This document shows, piece after piece, positions 55,171 through 64,000 of a stretch of DNA of 64,000 nt. The stretch's first letter is position 1; each line of letters starts with the position of its first letter. The stretch is from NCBI GenBank assembly GCA_025200525.1, contig CM045762.1, forward strand, positions 84,535,893 through 84,599,892, read 5' to 3'. The position numbers and the translations under genes are program-made. A model generated the notes under the pieces. That model did no database searches. It was not told where the DNA came from and saw only the letters and a program-made list of their open reading frames with translations. This DNA is from Camellia lanceoleosa. Taxonomy: Eukaryota > Streptophyta > Magnoliopsida > Ericales > Theaceae.

Positions 55171-57347
55171 TTAGGGTATGCCGCCCTTTTCAGAGGCTGC
55201 CTTGGCCCTCTCTTCGTCTAAATCCTTCTGCAGGGTCGCCCTTTCAGAGGCCGTCTTAGCCCTCTCCTCCTCCAACTCCTTCTGTAGGGTCGCCCTTTCA
55301 GAGGCTGCCTTGGCCCTCTTTTCAGCCAACTCCCTCTGCACGCTCGACCTCTCAGAAGATGCCTTGGCCCTCTCCTCCTCCAACTCCTTTTGTAGATCGT
55401 CTCTCTCCTCCATTGCCTTCGCGCGCTCGCCCTCCAGCTCCCTCTGCAGACCGTCAATCTTCACGTCTGTCTCATTCTTCTGTTTAACTAGCTCTTCATT
55501 ACTGGTCATCGCCTCTTTATGCCGTTCGAGCGCGACCGCGCGGGCTTTTTGGGCCTCCTCCAGCTTCCTCTGCTCGCCAGCCAGCTAGAACTCGAACGAC
55601 ACAACCTGGCAGCGTTCTTTCTCCAGCTCCAACTTGACCGCTCGCAGCTCAGCATAGGCACTCTCCCAGTTTACACTCTCCTTCTTCAACCTTGCAAGTT
55701 AAGCCTTGGCCTTATCTGCCTTGAGTTTTGCAGCCCCCGCCTTTTTCAGCAGAGCCCCTGCTAAAGTGGTTACCTCCATTTGAGCGGAGCATAACCCCCT
55801 TAGTAGCTCTGCCTCATTGAATCTGGCTGCTGAGCGTAAGGCTGCCTCTTCCACAATCCCCACAAGGCGATCTGCTCCTGCCCTAGCTGGGCCCTCTTCT
55901 CCCTCTAGCCGCCTAGCCACTGCGCGAGCGTGGTAGATCGCAGTCGTCAGACTGACCCCCCCTTCTTGGGGCGCAAGACCGCCTTGGAACTGTTCTCCTC
56001 CCCTTAGCTCAGGGCGTGTTGCCCCACCTTCTACTTGCGCTTTGGGGGCGACCTTCACGACCCTTGAGGCGATCTCCACCACTGCTGGGGCGACCTCCAC
56101 AACCTCCAATGCTGGGGTGACCTCCACCACTTCTTGGGCAGCCACCCTTCCTGGGGTCTCCTCTACTGCCCTCTTCTCTGCCTTCTTGACCTCAGGGATA
56201 TCTTCCCCCCCAACCTTCGCCTTCTTCGACCCAGGCGCATCTGCAGCCCCCTCAGGGGCACTCTTCTTCTTCTTCAGAGCCTCCATTTCCTTGTTCGCCT
56301 GCTCCTCACAGGATCCACTGGGCGTGGTCGTGGCACAAAACTGCCTAAGTCCTTCCCCCCAAGCAGCTTGGGGCGCGGTCGGATCCTCTCCCGCGCGATC
56401 GGCATAGGCGGTCGGTCTTCCTGCGCCTCAAATTTTGTGGCCCTGGCCAGCATGGCCCTATCCTCAGCCTCCTGCACTTTCCTCCTTGCCTCCAGTTCAG
56501 CTTGCCCCACATCTCCCCCGCTCGGTTGAGGACCCAACCCCGCTGCAAACAAGGCTGAGGGTTGAACGAGTTCGTCCCACCTGGCCCTCTCCTTCTCCCG
56601 CCATGCTTTCACCTTCTTTATTCTCTCCTCTGCTGCTGCTCCCAGCTTTGGCTCCACAGACTTGGTGGGCACTTTCCAAATGGTGCGCACTCCAACCTCT
56701 CCACTGGTAGACACATAGAACCACCGTGGTCTCCACCCCTTGATCGACGATGGCAGCCCCGCCACCAGTCCCTTCCCTGCTGCTGCCTGCAGAGTGACCC
56801 AAGTCTCTTGTTGCCCTGAGGCCTTGTAACATGCGAAGAATTTGTCTCCTGTCATGGCCGCCCCTTCGTTCGCCTTCGGCCACGCACTTGCACAGGCCAG
56901 TACGATCTTCCACGCATTGGGCATTAGTTGGTTCGGCGCTTCCTCCAAACGATTCAAGACATCTACCATCACTTGCGGCAGGGGCAGCCTCAGTCCTCCC
57001 TTCAATGCTTCCTCATAAAGGGCAAACTCCCCTGGCCTGGCATCGGATGGCCTCTCCGTCGACATCGGCAACAATAACTCTATTTCAGCAGGCACCTGGT
57101 ATTTTTCGCGAATAGCCTTCAAATTCGCTGCAGTAACCGTTGATTTGTCAGCTTTCGTGTGCCAATGATCTGGTTCCACTTGGCCGATTGGCTTCGGAGC
57201 TGCCATCACGGTGGAGACATGAGATCGTACCACCGGCTCATCCATCCTCTCCGTTTGCCTCTCCATCCTATACTGCTCCGCTAACTCCACTACATCGTTA
57301 TCACCAAGCGGATCCACCCTGGCATTCGCAGCTTCTTCTTGGGCCAT
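55171..57347 (-). pseudogene. Antisense extra gene of the plus-strand Gypsy (globular domain plus coiled coil)
   Basis: I chose the ATG at 57347 (MAQEEAANARVDPLGDN); the frame also stays open upstream to about 57610 without another good start, so an upstream exon is possible. The N-terminal part includes FALYEEALKGGLRLPLPQVM and VAGLPSSIKGWRPRWFYVS, a layout like plant retrotransposon extra proteins such as the gene at 4563-6650. A frame change near 56290 leads into a Lys-rich, then Val/Glu-rich linker and a coiled coil. In-frame stops lie near 55699 (TAA) and 55586 (TAG). The last part holds five 18-residue repeats of the type ATLQKELEEERAKTASER (55186-55455). Function unknown. Confidence 0.6.
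55186..55455 (-). repeat. 54-bp repeats encoding an 18-residue coiled-coil unit
   Basis: Five adjacent units in the antisense frame, each with a Leu-Gln-(Lys/Arg)-(Glu/Asp)-Leu core and an Arg-Ala-Lys step. Confidence 0.85.
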
Positions 57348-57599
57348 TGCTATGGTATGTCTACGAATCGCTTCAGATGCGGGTACAAGGAAATCGAAAA
57401 AGTGTCGCAGAGGTGTATCGTGAGCAACAAAGGAGTTAACACTTGGGATGTTTTGATTTTTTGCAAACAAGTAGGTGAATCGAATAATCCCAAAAGCCCA
57501 AGGCTTACCCGTATTCCAAGGGTCATAATTAATTTTTGCCAGTTTGAAAACTTTCCAAAACATTCGGCAAAACTGTCTTTTCAACACCCATAATGACCT

Positions 57600-58030
57600 A
57601 TCGTTTCATTTCTGATCCAACGCCTAATCTCCTCCTCCCTCCCGGCGGATGTTGCCACGATGTCGACCACGATCCACGCTCCTCCTTACCCTCGCCTGTC
57701 TTTTCCACTTCAAATCACCACGTGACACGCCGCCCCTCGAGCCCCACGCCCCTCCACCTCACCCTTCGCGGTCGACCCTCCTCGTGGTCGGCCCTCCCAC
57801 TCGGCCCCCTCCGCGATCGACCCTCCTCGTGGTCGACCCTCCCACTCGGCCAACCTTCGCGGTTGGCCCTCCTCGTGGTCGGCTCTTCTACTCGATCACC
57901 CTGCACGGTCGGACCACCTCCCGGTCGGTTCACCCTTTCGGTCACCCCTGCCAGTCGACCTCCATCCTGCCAATCCCTAACACCCTCATCTTCTGCATTA
58001 GTATTCCCTTCGTTGGACTAAAGTTGCACT
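57600..58030. repeat. GC-rich degenerate repeats near the antisense gene's 5' side
   Basis: From about 57765 to 57945, CCTCGTGGTCG, CCTCCCACTCGG and CCGCGATCGACC words alternate. The region lies between the antisense gene and the polypurine tract and might hold that gene's promoter; this is only inferred. Confidence 0.6.
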
Positions 58031-58031
58031 C

Positions 58032-58047
58032 AGGAATGGGGGACTAT
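58032..58047 (+). other. Polypurine tract of the plus-strand Gypsy
   Basis: AGGAATGGGGGACTAT directly before the 3' LTR start TGACGTGTATAAG. Confidence 0.8.
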
Positions 58048-58747
58048 TGACGTGTATAAGCCCATAAAGGCCATGAATCACTATGAACAACCCAAGCCCA
58101 TCACTTGGAGCCTAATACATAACCCAGCTGGTGAGGTCCAGAACAGCTGGAATCCAACATGGCATAAAGAGCCAATGACATTCAGACACATGGCAGGTGA
58201 AGGACGAGCCACATCAGCAGACAAAGATCTGCAAAGTTATTGCCACTGCACATCACCATTAATGCAGCCCATCACAACATTTATTACGACAACACCTCTC
58301 CGTCGAAACAGGACCCCCTTACCCTGAACAAGGTAAGCTACAGTATAGACTTTCGGTGAGGAGGGCAGGTCGAAAGGGACAGCGAAACGATTACCAAAGG
58401 ATATAAGCAAACGTTGAAAACAAGAAGAAGGTTAAGCTTTCTATCTCTAAGCTCTCTCTACACCCTACTTCTCCTTCTAACTTGCTCGTCGGAGGGTTCA
58501 TTGGGAGACTACCCCGTTCCCCGTTGGACTCGTTCGCAGGTTATCCGGTGGGTTTGATCATTTGAACGTGGGCATTGAGGAGCTTAGACCTGTCCGACCC
58601 ATTCGCTGGAACAAACTATATCATCAGTTTTACCCCGTTCCCCGTTGAACTCGTTTGCAGGTTATCCGGTGGGTTTGATCATCTGGACGTGGGCATTGAG
58701 GAGCTTGGACCTATCCGACCCATTCGTTGGAACAAACTGTATCATCA
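58048..58747 (+). repeat. 3' LTR of the plus-strand Gypsy
   Basis: 700 bp, matching 47369-48067 with several per cent divergence, mostly transitions. It is followed by a T run of about 20. Confidence 0.9.
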
Positions 58748-58752
58748 ATTTT
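58748..58752. repeat. Likely target duplication, right copy, of the plus-strand Gypsy
   Basis: ATTTT at the head of the T run; compare AATTT at 47364-47368. Confidence 0.45.
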
Positions 58753-59005
58753 TTTTTTTTTTTTTTTAAAAGATATGTATAGGGAAAATTTTAATATAAT
58801 ATTAAAGATGCGTTTTAATGTCTATTATGGTCATTTTATTTTAGGATACAGTTGCCATTAAAATAATATTTCATTAAGTGTCTACACAGAAATAAATAGA
58901 TATGTGAAAATAAAATTTCTAATGGATCAAACTTTTCAATTTAAGCGTGGGGTGAACTTAGCAAATAGGAAAGTAATTATGTGAACGGCTAGATTTGATG
59001 ATGTC
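58753..59005. other. AT-rich intergenic stretch
   Basis: T run, then AT-rich sequence. No gene seen. Confidence 0.45.
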
Positions 59006-59164
59006 TAAGGCCCTATTTGGAGAGTTGGATTTTCAACCAAAAAGTCAAAAAATTATTATAAATTATCACATTACTCTCTTTATTTTTTCACACGCTATTT
59101 TGTAATATACATATTTATATATAAAAAAAAAACTAAAATAGGCAATTCTCAAATGGGGGCCTAA
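59006..59164. mobile_element. Tourist-like (PIF/Harbinger-type) MITE
   Basis: The element 59009-59161 starts GGCCCTATTTGGAGAGTTG; the other end, read inward, is GGCCCCCATTTGAGAATTG. TAA lies on both sides (59006-59008, 59162-59164). The ends and 3-bp duplication fit Tourist MITEs. 153 bp, non-coding. Confidence 0.7.
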
Positions 59165-60374
59165 ATAGGATTTCCCAAAATTAAGTCTACCATTACAACA
59201 TTGATGTCAAGAAATACCATTTATCTTACTCCATGAACCTGTTTGTTTTGGATTATAGATGATGAGATTGAATTAGAATAAATGTGAGACCCACTAAAAT
59301 GATATTTGTTTGTAAAACTGAAAAGAGGATTATATTCCATAGGACTATGATATGCCTTAGAGGAGGGAATTAACAAAAGACACCAATCATGTAATTATTT
59401 TATTTTAATTTTATTCAAAAATCATGTAATTTATGATGAGAGAACACTTAATTGGTATTTTTTTACTTTGAAATTATATCAATTCCAATTTTATTCAAAA
59501 AAAAATCAAATGCTTAAATAATTATTTTATAGGGATGCAATTCATCATAAAATTTAAATATATATTTTTCTTTGGTTACAAGGAATTTGTTAATTGATTA
59601 ATGAGAAGACAATTAGACACTAAAAACAAAAACAAAAGCAAAAGCAAAAAAACAAGAAAAACAAAAAAAGAAAGAAAGATAGATTTCATAAAAAGAACTC
59701 CCACCCAACCTTTTGGAGTTTGAAGGAATTTCCTGTTGACATGTTGGCTCATAATTTTTACTATTCTATTTTGCTCAAAGGGGTGGGCACCGATCTGGTT
59801 GTTTAGTGAATTCAAGCAGATTTGCACTGTATATTAACAAACTTTGTGTCAACCCATGCTCAACACAAGTTTACATTGTACCTAAGCTTGTTATGCCAAA
59901 GACAACCCTAAAAATTTTAAATTCTGGAGCCAGCCACTTAACCCATGAGAACAAATAGACCAAATATGAAGCCCACACAGGTTGATCCTGTCTAACCGGT
60001 AGACGACCACCCGGTGTACCTTGTTACATTCTATTCGTACAAAGGAACATAATTCAACTTAAACAGTACTCTAATCTTGATCCAAAATCCAGAGTACTAA
60101 GGAGCATAGCCATTTTAATTAAAAGGATTGAGAAATCATAATAAGTAATATTTTGTTTGTACTAAGCAAACACCTCACCATTATAATCCTGCTATAAGCC
60201 AACACCACCACCATTCAATAATATCCAAGGTGCATGAAATGGCCTTTTCTAAACCATGGAAAAGGAAAAAGATTAGCACAAGCGGAGAAGAGTACAAAAC
60301 TTTGATAGCTACTTTTGAGTTGATCTCATGAAGAAAATGCAGTTGCAACCTTTACAACATAACACCCATGTTGG
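59165..60374 (-). other. Intergenic region and 3' untranslated region of the membrane-protein gene
   Basis: AT-rich. The part nearest 60374, roughly 60000-60374, is less AT-rich and probably the 3' untranslated region. No other gene seen. Confidence 0.45.
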
Positions 60375-61075
60375 TCAAACTATCATCCATGTCAAGTGTC
60401 GGTACCCAGCCCACTTAGCAGCAACACGAACACCAATGGCCATGGCTGCACAGAGCAACGGAACTGGAACTTTCCTACCCATTGCAACGGCTTCTCCTTC
60501 ATCTTCATCTTCCAATGGCTTTTTTGAGTGGTGGTGAGTAATAGCCAACGCCAGATAAGAGGTCATCACCACAAACCGAACCCAAGGCTCTCCAACAGCA
60601 GCCAGCACAGCTGCAACAGGCAACACAGAAGAAACATAATCCCTCTTCTTAACAAACCGAGCAAAACCAAACAATCCCAATAGGAGCGTCCAGAAGGACA
60701 GCTCGGAGATGAAGTCTCTCACGGCTGCAAAACCGATTAAGCCAGCTACTGTAAGAAGGTATGGTTGGCTGTCTACAGAGTCTGGAACAGAAGCTTCAGC
60801 AATGGCAAGTACGGAAGATACCAGCACGATGATCAGAGTCAGCTCTGGAATGGGAGTATATGCTATCACTGCTGAGTACAAAGCTCGAATGGTGTAAAGT
60901 GTAGTTTCTATTCCTCTGATCAGAGAAGTTACCGGATCACCAATGAAATGGAAAATAAGGGCCAGTGCAAGTTTTAAGAGGTATCCCACGAACTGGGTAA
61001 TACTTGATAAAACCTTTTTCCAGTTGGACAACTCCCACAAGACTGTTCTCCAGGCATACAAAAGGAAAGCAAGAG
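60375..61075 (-). CDS. Multi-pass membrane protein, last exon (host gene, unknown function)
   Basis: A clean, unbroken exon from a splice acceptor (TTTGCAG just before 61075) to a TGA at 60375-60377, encoding about 232 residues. There is no good ATG at its start, so at least one upstream exon lies at higher coordinates, perhaps beyond the window. Six or so hydrophobic segments are visible, including FVGYLLKLALALIFHFIG, LTLIIVLVSSVLAI, LLTVAGLIGFAAV, WTLLLGLFGF, VLPVAAVLAAVG, FVVMTSYLALAI and LLCAAMAIGV. An acidic loop (KKPLEDEDEGEA) precedes the last segment. I do not recognise the family. The absence of stops and repeats sets it apart from the surrounding transposon remains. Confidence 0.8.
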
Positions 61076-62049
61076 CTGCAAATTATCAAGAATTGAAGGT
61101 ATAATGTCAGTTGCATGGCTTAGTTCTCATTACACCCTCGTCACAGGCCCCTTTTGAAAAAATGGAGAACAACTCAAGTAAGTGCAGCGAGGTTAGTGGA
61201 ATTGCTAATATAAATCAAGAAAATGAGCAGGAACATAATTTATTTACTCTTCATTAGTGTTCTTCTGTGTTTTTTTGGTTCGCATGGGAAAAATGCCATA
61301 CATGATGAATTTGTACAAGCTCGATTTGAGACGGGAGAAAGCTCAATCAACTATGAGTGAACGAGTTAATAACAGACAAGAAAACAAATTTTAAGGCCAT
61401 AAAAATTATAATTATAAACCTAAACTAATATTCATATGACCTCCTAAACACAGAATAAATAAAGATATCATTGAACAGTGAAGATGGAAACTTCCATTTT
61501 TGGTATTTCTGCCCCAACTTTATCAGAGTTTGATCAAATATAAGATTTAAGTCCCTTTGAAGTCTACTTTGCCACATGTAGTCCTCTCTCTCATACACAC
61601 ACATCTACACACACAAAGTTGTGCTTGTGCACACACACATGCATGCATGCCCACACACCATTGCCTTTCCCTGAGACATACAGCTTCAACACTGTTACTA
61701 CCACATTGTTTGGGCGGAAACAATATTGAAGCATGACAATACAAAATGTAAAAAAAAAATGACAAGTGAAACAGTGTAATATCTCAACCAGACATATAGA
61801 AATTCAAATAGCCCTTAAAACATTATTCAGTCAACAACCTCCTCTCCGTTAAATCCATTGATGCATATGAAGAATCAGCCAAACCAAAGGACTGGCCACA
61901 CCATTTAAAATGGAACAGATAAGAAATCATATATGCATGGTAAACTGGAAGTAGAGATGATTCTGAACTTCCTCAATGAAGTGGTTTATTAGTGATTGTG
62001 CGCATAAACAGGCATTAGTTACGATTTTTGACTTCGAATGTGTAAAACC
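61076..62049 (-). other. Probable intron or upstream region of the membrane-protein gene
   Basis: A splice acceptor at 61078-61076 marks the intron border. A CA/TG-rich microsatellite lies at 61596-61660. No further exon could be supported on the minus strand. Confidence 0.5.
61596..61660. repeat. CA-rich microsatellite
   Basis: Runs of ACACAC and GCATGCATGC. Confidence 0.8.
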
Positions 62050-63400
62050 TGTTAGTGGTATGCCTAAAGCTAATCTGGGAGACGTGGTTTGAAATACTTA
62101 AAACAAGTCCTTTATTCTTAAAGGTTCCTAACCATAGGATAAGTGGATTACTAACTGGGCATTAGTAATCTAAATACACTAGTACGTGTTATGGTTGACT
62201 CAATTGGGATTGGTGGCTCGTCTCAAGTCACTTGTGTGAGAACACTAAATTAAACATGTGGGCACTTGTTAGAGAACAAGTTCATTGTACGTGACTGCTC
62301 ATGAATGCCTTGTAGAATTGTACTTACTTGCCAAATAGATTTCCATTAGTTATAGTCGTAAATATAATCCTTAGACTTGAGAACAACACGATTGTCTTGT
62401 GTTTGGATTGCTACGCTTTGTCAATAAAATGTGCTTATGTTCTTCTAACTATGAAACATAAACACATTGATTGGGCTTAGTGACATAAACATGAAGACAA
62501 GTGAATGTTCAACAAGGGATCACTAACTATCAGAGTCTCAAGTAAAGAAGGAGAATGTTGTATGTCGCCATATGACCTTGGCTAGGATAGAGTGATAATT
62601 AGGAAGAAGTCCTTAATTTCACCAATGTGAGTTCATATCAATTAGAGTGGACACATAATTGGGTTTCAGCTGTTTGATGGACTTTCAAGCCCTATTGACT
62701 ATTGTAGGATATTAGATATGTAGAAGGATTGAACCAGACAGTAACTGTTAACTGAATAGATCACCTAGTATATTCGTATTATTTGGGTGGTCATGATATG
62801 TTGTTATATGTCACTCATGATTTGTAAAACCTAAAGGAAAAGTTTTTCGGGAGAATTAGAAAGAATACTAATAAAATATCAAGGGTTGATATTATTTCTA
62901 CTATCTCGAAAAAGGTAAATCTAAAAGGCCACACACATAAGAAGCAATACCTAATACAAAGGAATAAAAAGTTCATCCAATTAAAAGTTATTTAGGGACT
63001 TATCTTAATCAAGAGTTAATTGTGATAAAATCTATTCCTTCTTAGACAATACTGTTGAGATCCATAACTAGGAGAGCAAAAAGCGCTCATAAGAACTAAC
63101 ACTCTAGTGATTTTCTCTTTCTTTGTCTTGCTATATATTAGTGAGTGTTTGAGAGTGCCTTTGTTTTCAAGAATTACTCTATGTGGATACTTTTAAAGGT
63201 TGGACACTTAAATGGCTTGTTTGCTTGGAGTGAATTCAAAAGATCAAGCATTTGAATTGAATTTTTGTGCTTAAAGTAATCATCTAACATAGATTGTTGT
63301 ACTTATGTTTTGTATACATCACAAATAACATGAACGTGGAAATTCGTAATCACAATAAAATTTCAATATTCCGTTGCGCCTTGGTATACAATTCCCAACA
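62050..63400 (+). mobile_element. Copia-type solo LTR
   Basis: 1351 bp from TGTTAGTGGTATG to GGTATACAATTCCCAACA. The end text GCGCCTTGGTATACAATTCC is very typical of plant Copia LTRs, and a TATATATT box lies near 63133. No primer site follows and no polypurine tract precedes, so it stands alone. The flanking five bases (AAACC and CCATC) do not match, so the boundaries or its history are uncertain. It may lie in an intron of the membrane-protein gene. Confidence 0.7.
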
Positions 63401-63659
63401 CCATCTACTCAATGAATTATATCTGATTGATCAATTAAGGGTCTAATCTATTGATAGTTTCTAGGTAGGCTCAACTTGACAAAATCTAAGAGGGCCAAGA
63501 CCAGCCTAAAAGTTTTTTTGATTTGGCCAAAGTTCTCAATCGAACCAGGCTTGGACCGAAAAGACTAAACCCTAATTAAAATCAAGCTACACTTGGACAA
63601 ACATCTCAACTATCCCAATCAACCCAAGCCCCTGGGGACAAAAATTAATCATTCATTTC
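63401..63659. other. Short intergenic or intronic stretch
   Basis: No feature recognised. Confidence 0.4.
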
Positions 63660-64000
63660 ATAGCCACATTTTTTGTGTAGTAACCAAACCAAACTAAGCC
63701 TTGTGTTCCCAATCAAGTGGGGATAGCTACATTAATTATTTTTCTCTATTCAACTCTACCAAGGGCTATATACTCAGTTAAATTAACTAAATTCATATAT
63801 TTTCCACCACATCATCCCATGTCAACTTAGGTCTTTCCCTCCACCTAGCATCTCCACTTACAGTGATTTTATCAATCTTTCTTACCATTGTATCTACAGC
63901 TCCTTTGTACATAACCAAACCATTTTAACCTTTTCACTCTTAATTTATCTTCAATAGGTGCTACTCTTATCATTTCATAAATATATACATTTCCAACTCT
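63660..64000 (-). mobile_element. RTE-like LINE fragment (3' end), running off the window
   Basis: On the minus strand the end of a reverse transcriptase-like frame can be read (ARWRERPKLTWDDVV), followed by the typical RTE tail GTAGCTATCCCCACTTG and AAGGCTTAG-like text. Frames are damaged. The 5' part lies beyond 64000. Confidence 0.6.

Larger units (their letters stand above)
47369..58747 (+). mobile_element. Plus-strand Ty3/Gypsy element (Tat-like), degenerate, with an antisense extra gene
   Basis: LTRs of about 700 bp (TGATGTGTATAAG or TGACGTGTATAAG to GTATCATCA), a primer site, gag, protease, reverse transcriptase, RNase H and integrase on the plus strand, then repeats, a minus-strand extra gene and a polypurine tract. 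The LTRs differ by several per cent by eye, so it is clearly older than the nested Gypsy at 3804-14016. Many in-frame stops are present. Confidence 0.9.

Noticed and set aside
55178..55764. Plus-strand ORFs rich in Ser/Leu opposite the coiled coil
   Set aside because: Mirror images of the minus-strand coiled-coil repeat; no independent support.
57593..58050. Plus-strand Pro/Ser-rich ORFs in GC-rich repeats
   Set aside because: Low-complexity translation of degenerate repeats next to the polypurine tract.

Overview
This window looks like nuclear DNA of a flowering plant, most likely a eudicot. It is a transposable-element-dense intergenic block with one host gene at the right and a possible fragment of a second. 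No bacterial, organellar, CRISPR, rRNA or tRNA features were seen. The kingdom is inferred from plant Ty3/Gypsy and Ty1/Copia proteins, an Ac-like hAT transposase, MITEs, GT-AG introns, and LTRs primed by tRNA-Arg-like and tRNA-Asp-like sites.

Layout. A Copia element (remnants 1-161 and 25049-26467) was split by a very large LTR element (162-25048, target duplication CTAGG/CCAGG). That element has LTRs of several kb, a tRNA-Arg-type primer site and gag, but no pol. Its gag was in turn split, in frame, by a Ty3/Gypsy element on the other strand (3804-14016, perfect duplication ACCTC, LTRs differing at 4 of 403 positions). A hAT element follows (26546-30598, 8-bp duplication GATAGTAA, transposase with one frameshift and a terminal intron), then a foldback element (31117-31437). 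Next is a Mutator-type MITE (31819-37006, 9-bp duplication ATAAATTAT) split by a solo LTR of the giant family (32539-36880, duplication AGTAT). A Copia element (37700-46811, duplication ATTTA) is split by a second solo LTR of that family (38610-42027). After a short unique stretch with a possible host exon (47182-47292) comes an older plus-strand Gypsy element (47369-58747).

The right end has a Tourist-like MITE (59009-59161), the last exon of a multi-pass membrane protein gene (60375-61075, minus), a Copia-type solo LTR (62050-63400) and the edge of an RTE-like LINE.

Two patterns stand out. First, both pol-bearing Gypsy elements carry an extra gene between integrase and the 3' LTR, on the strand opposite to pol, with a globular N-terminal part and a coiled-coil C-terminus. 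The first has two clean GT-AG introns. Extra ORFs of this kind are known in the plant Tat lineage, so the novelty is in detail rather than principle. Second, upstream of the polypurine tract of the giant gag-only element lies an array of small hairpins whose stems differ in sequence yet keep pairing. I regard this as the best candidate for an undescribed structure here.
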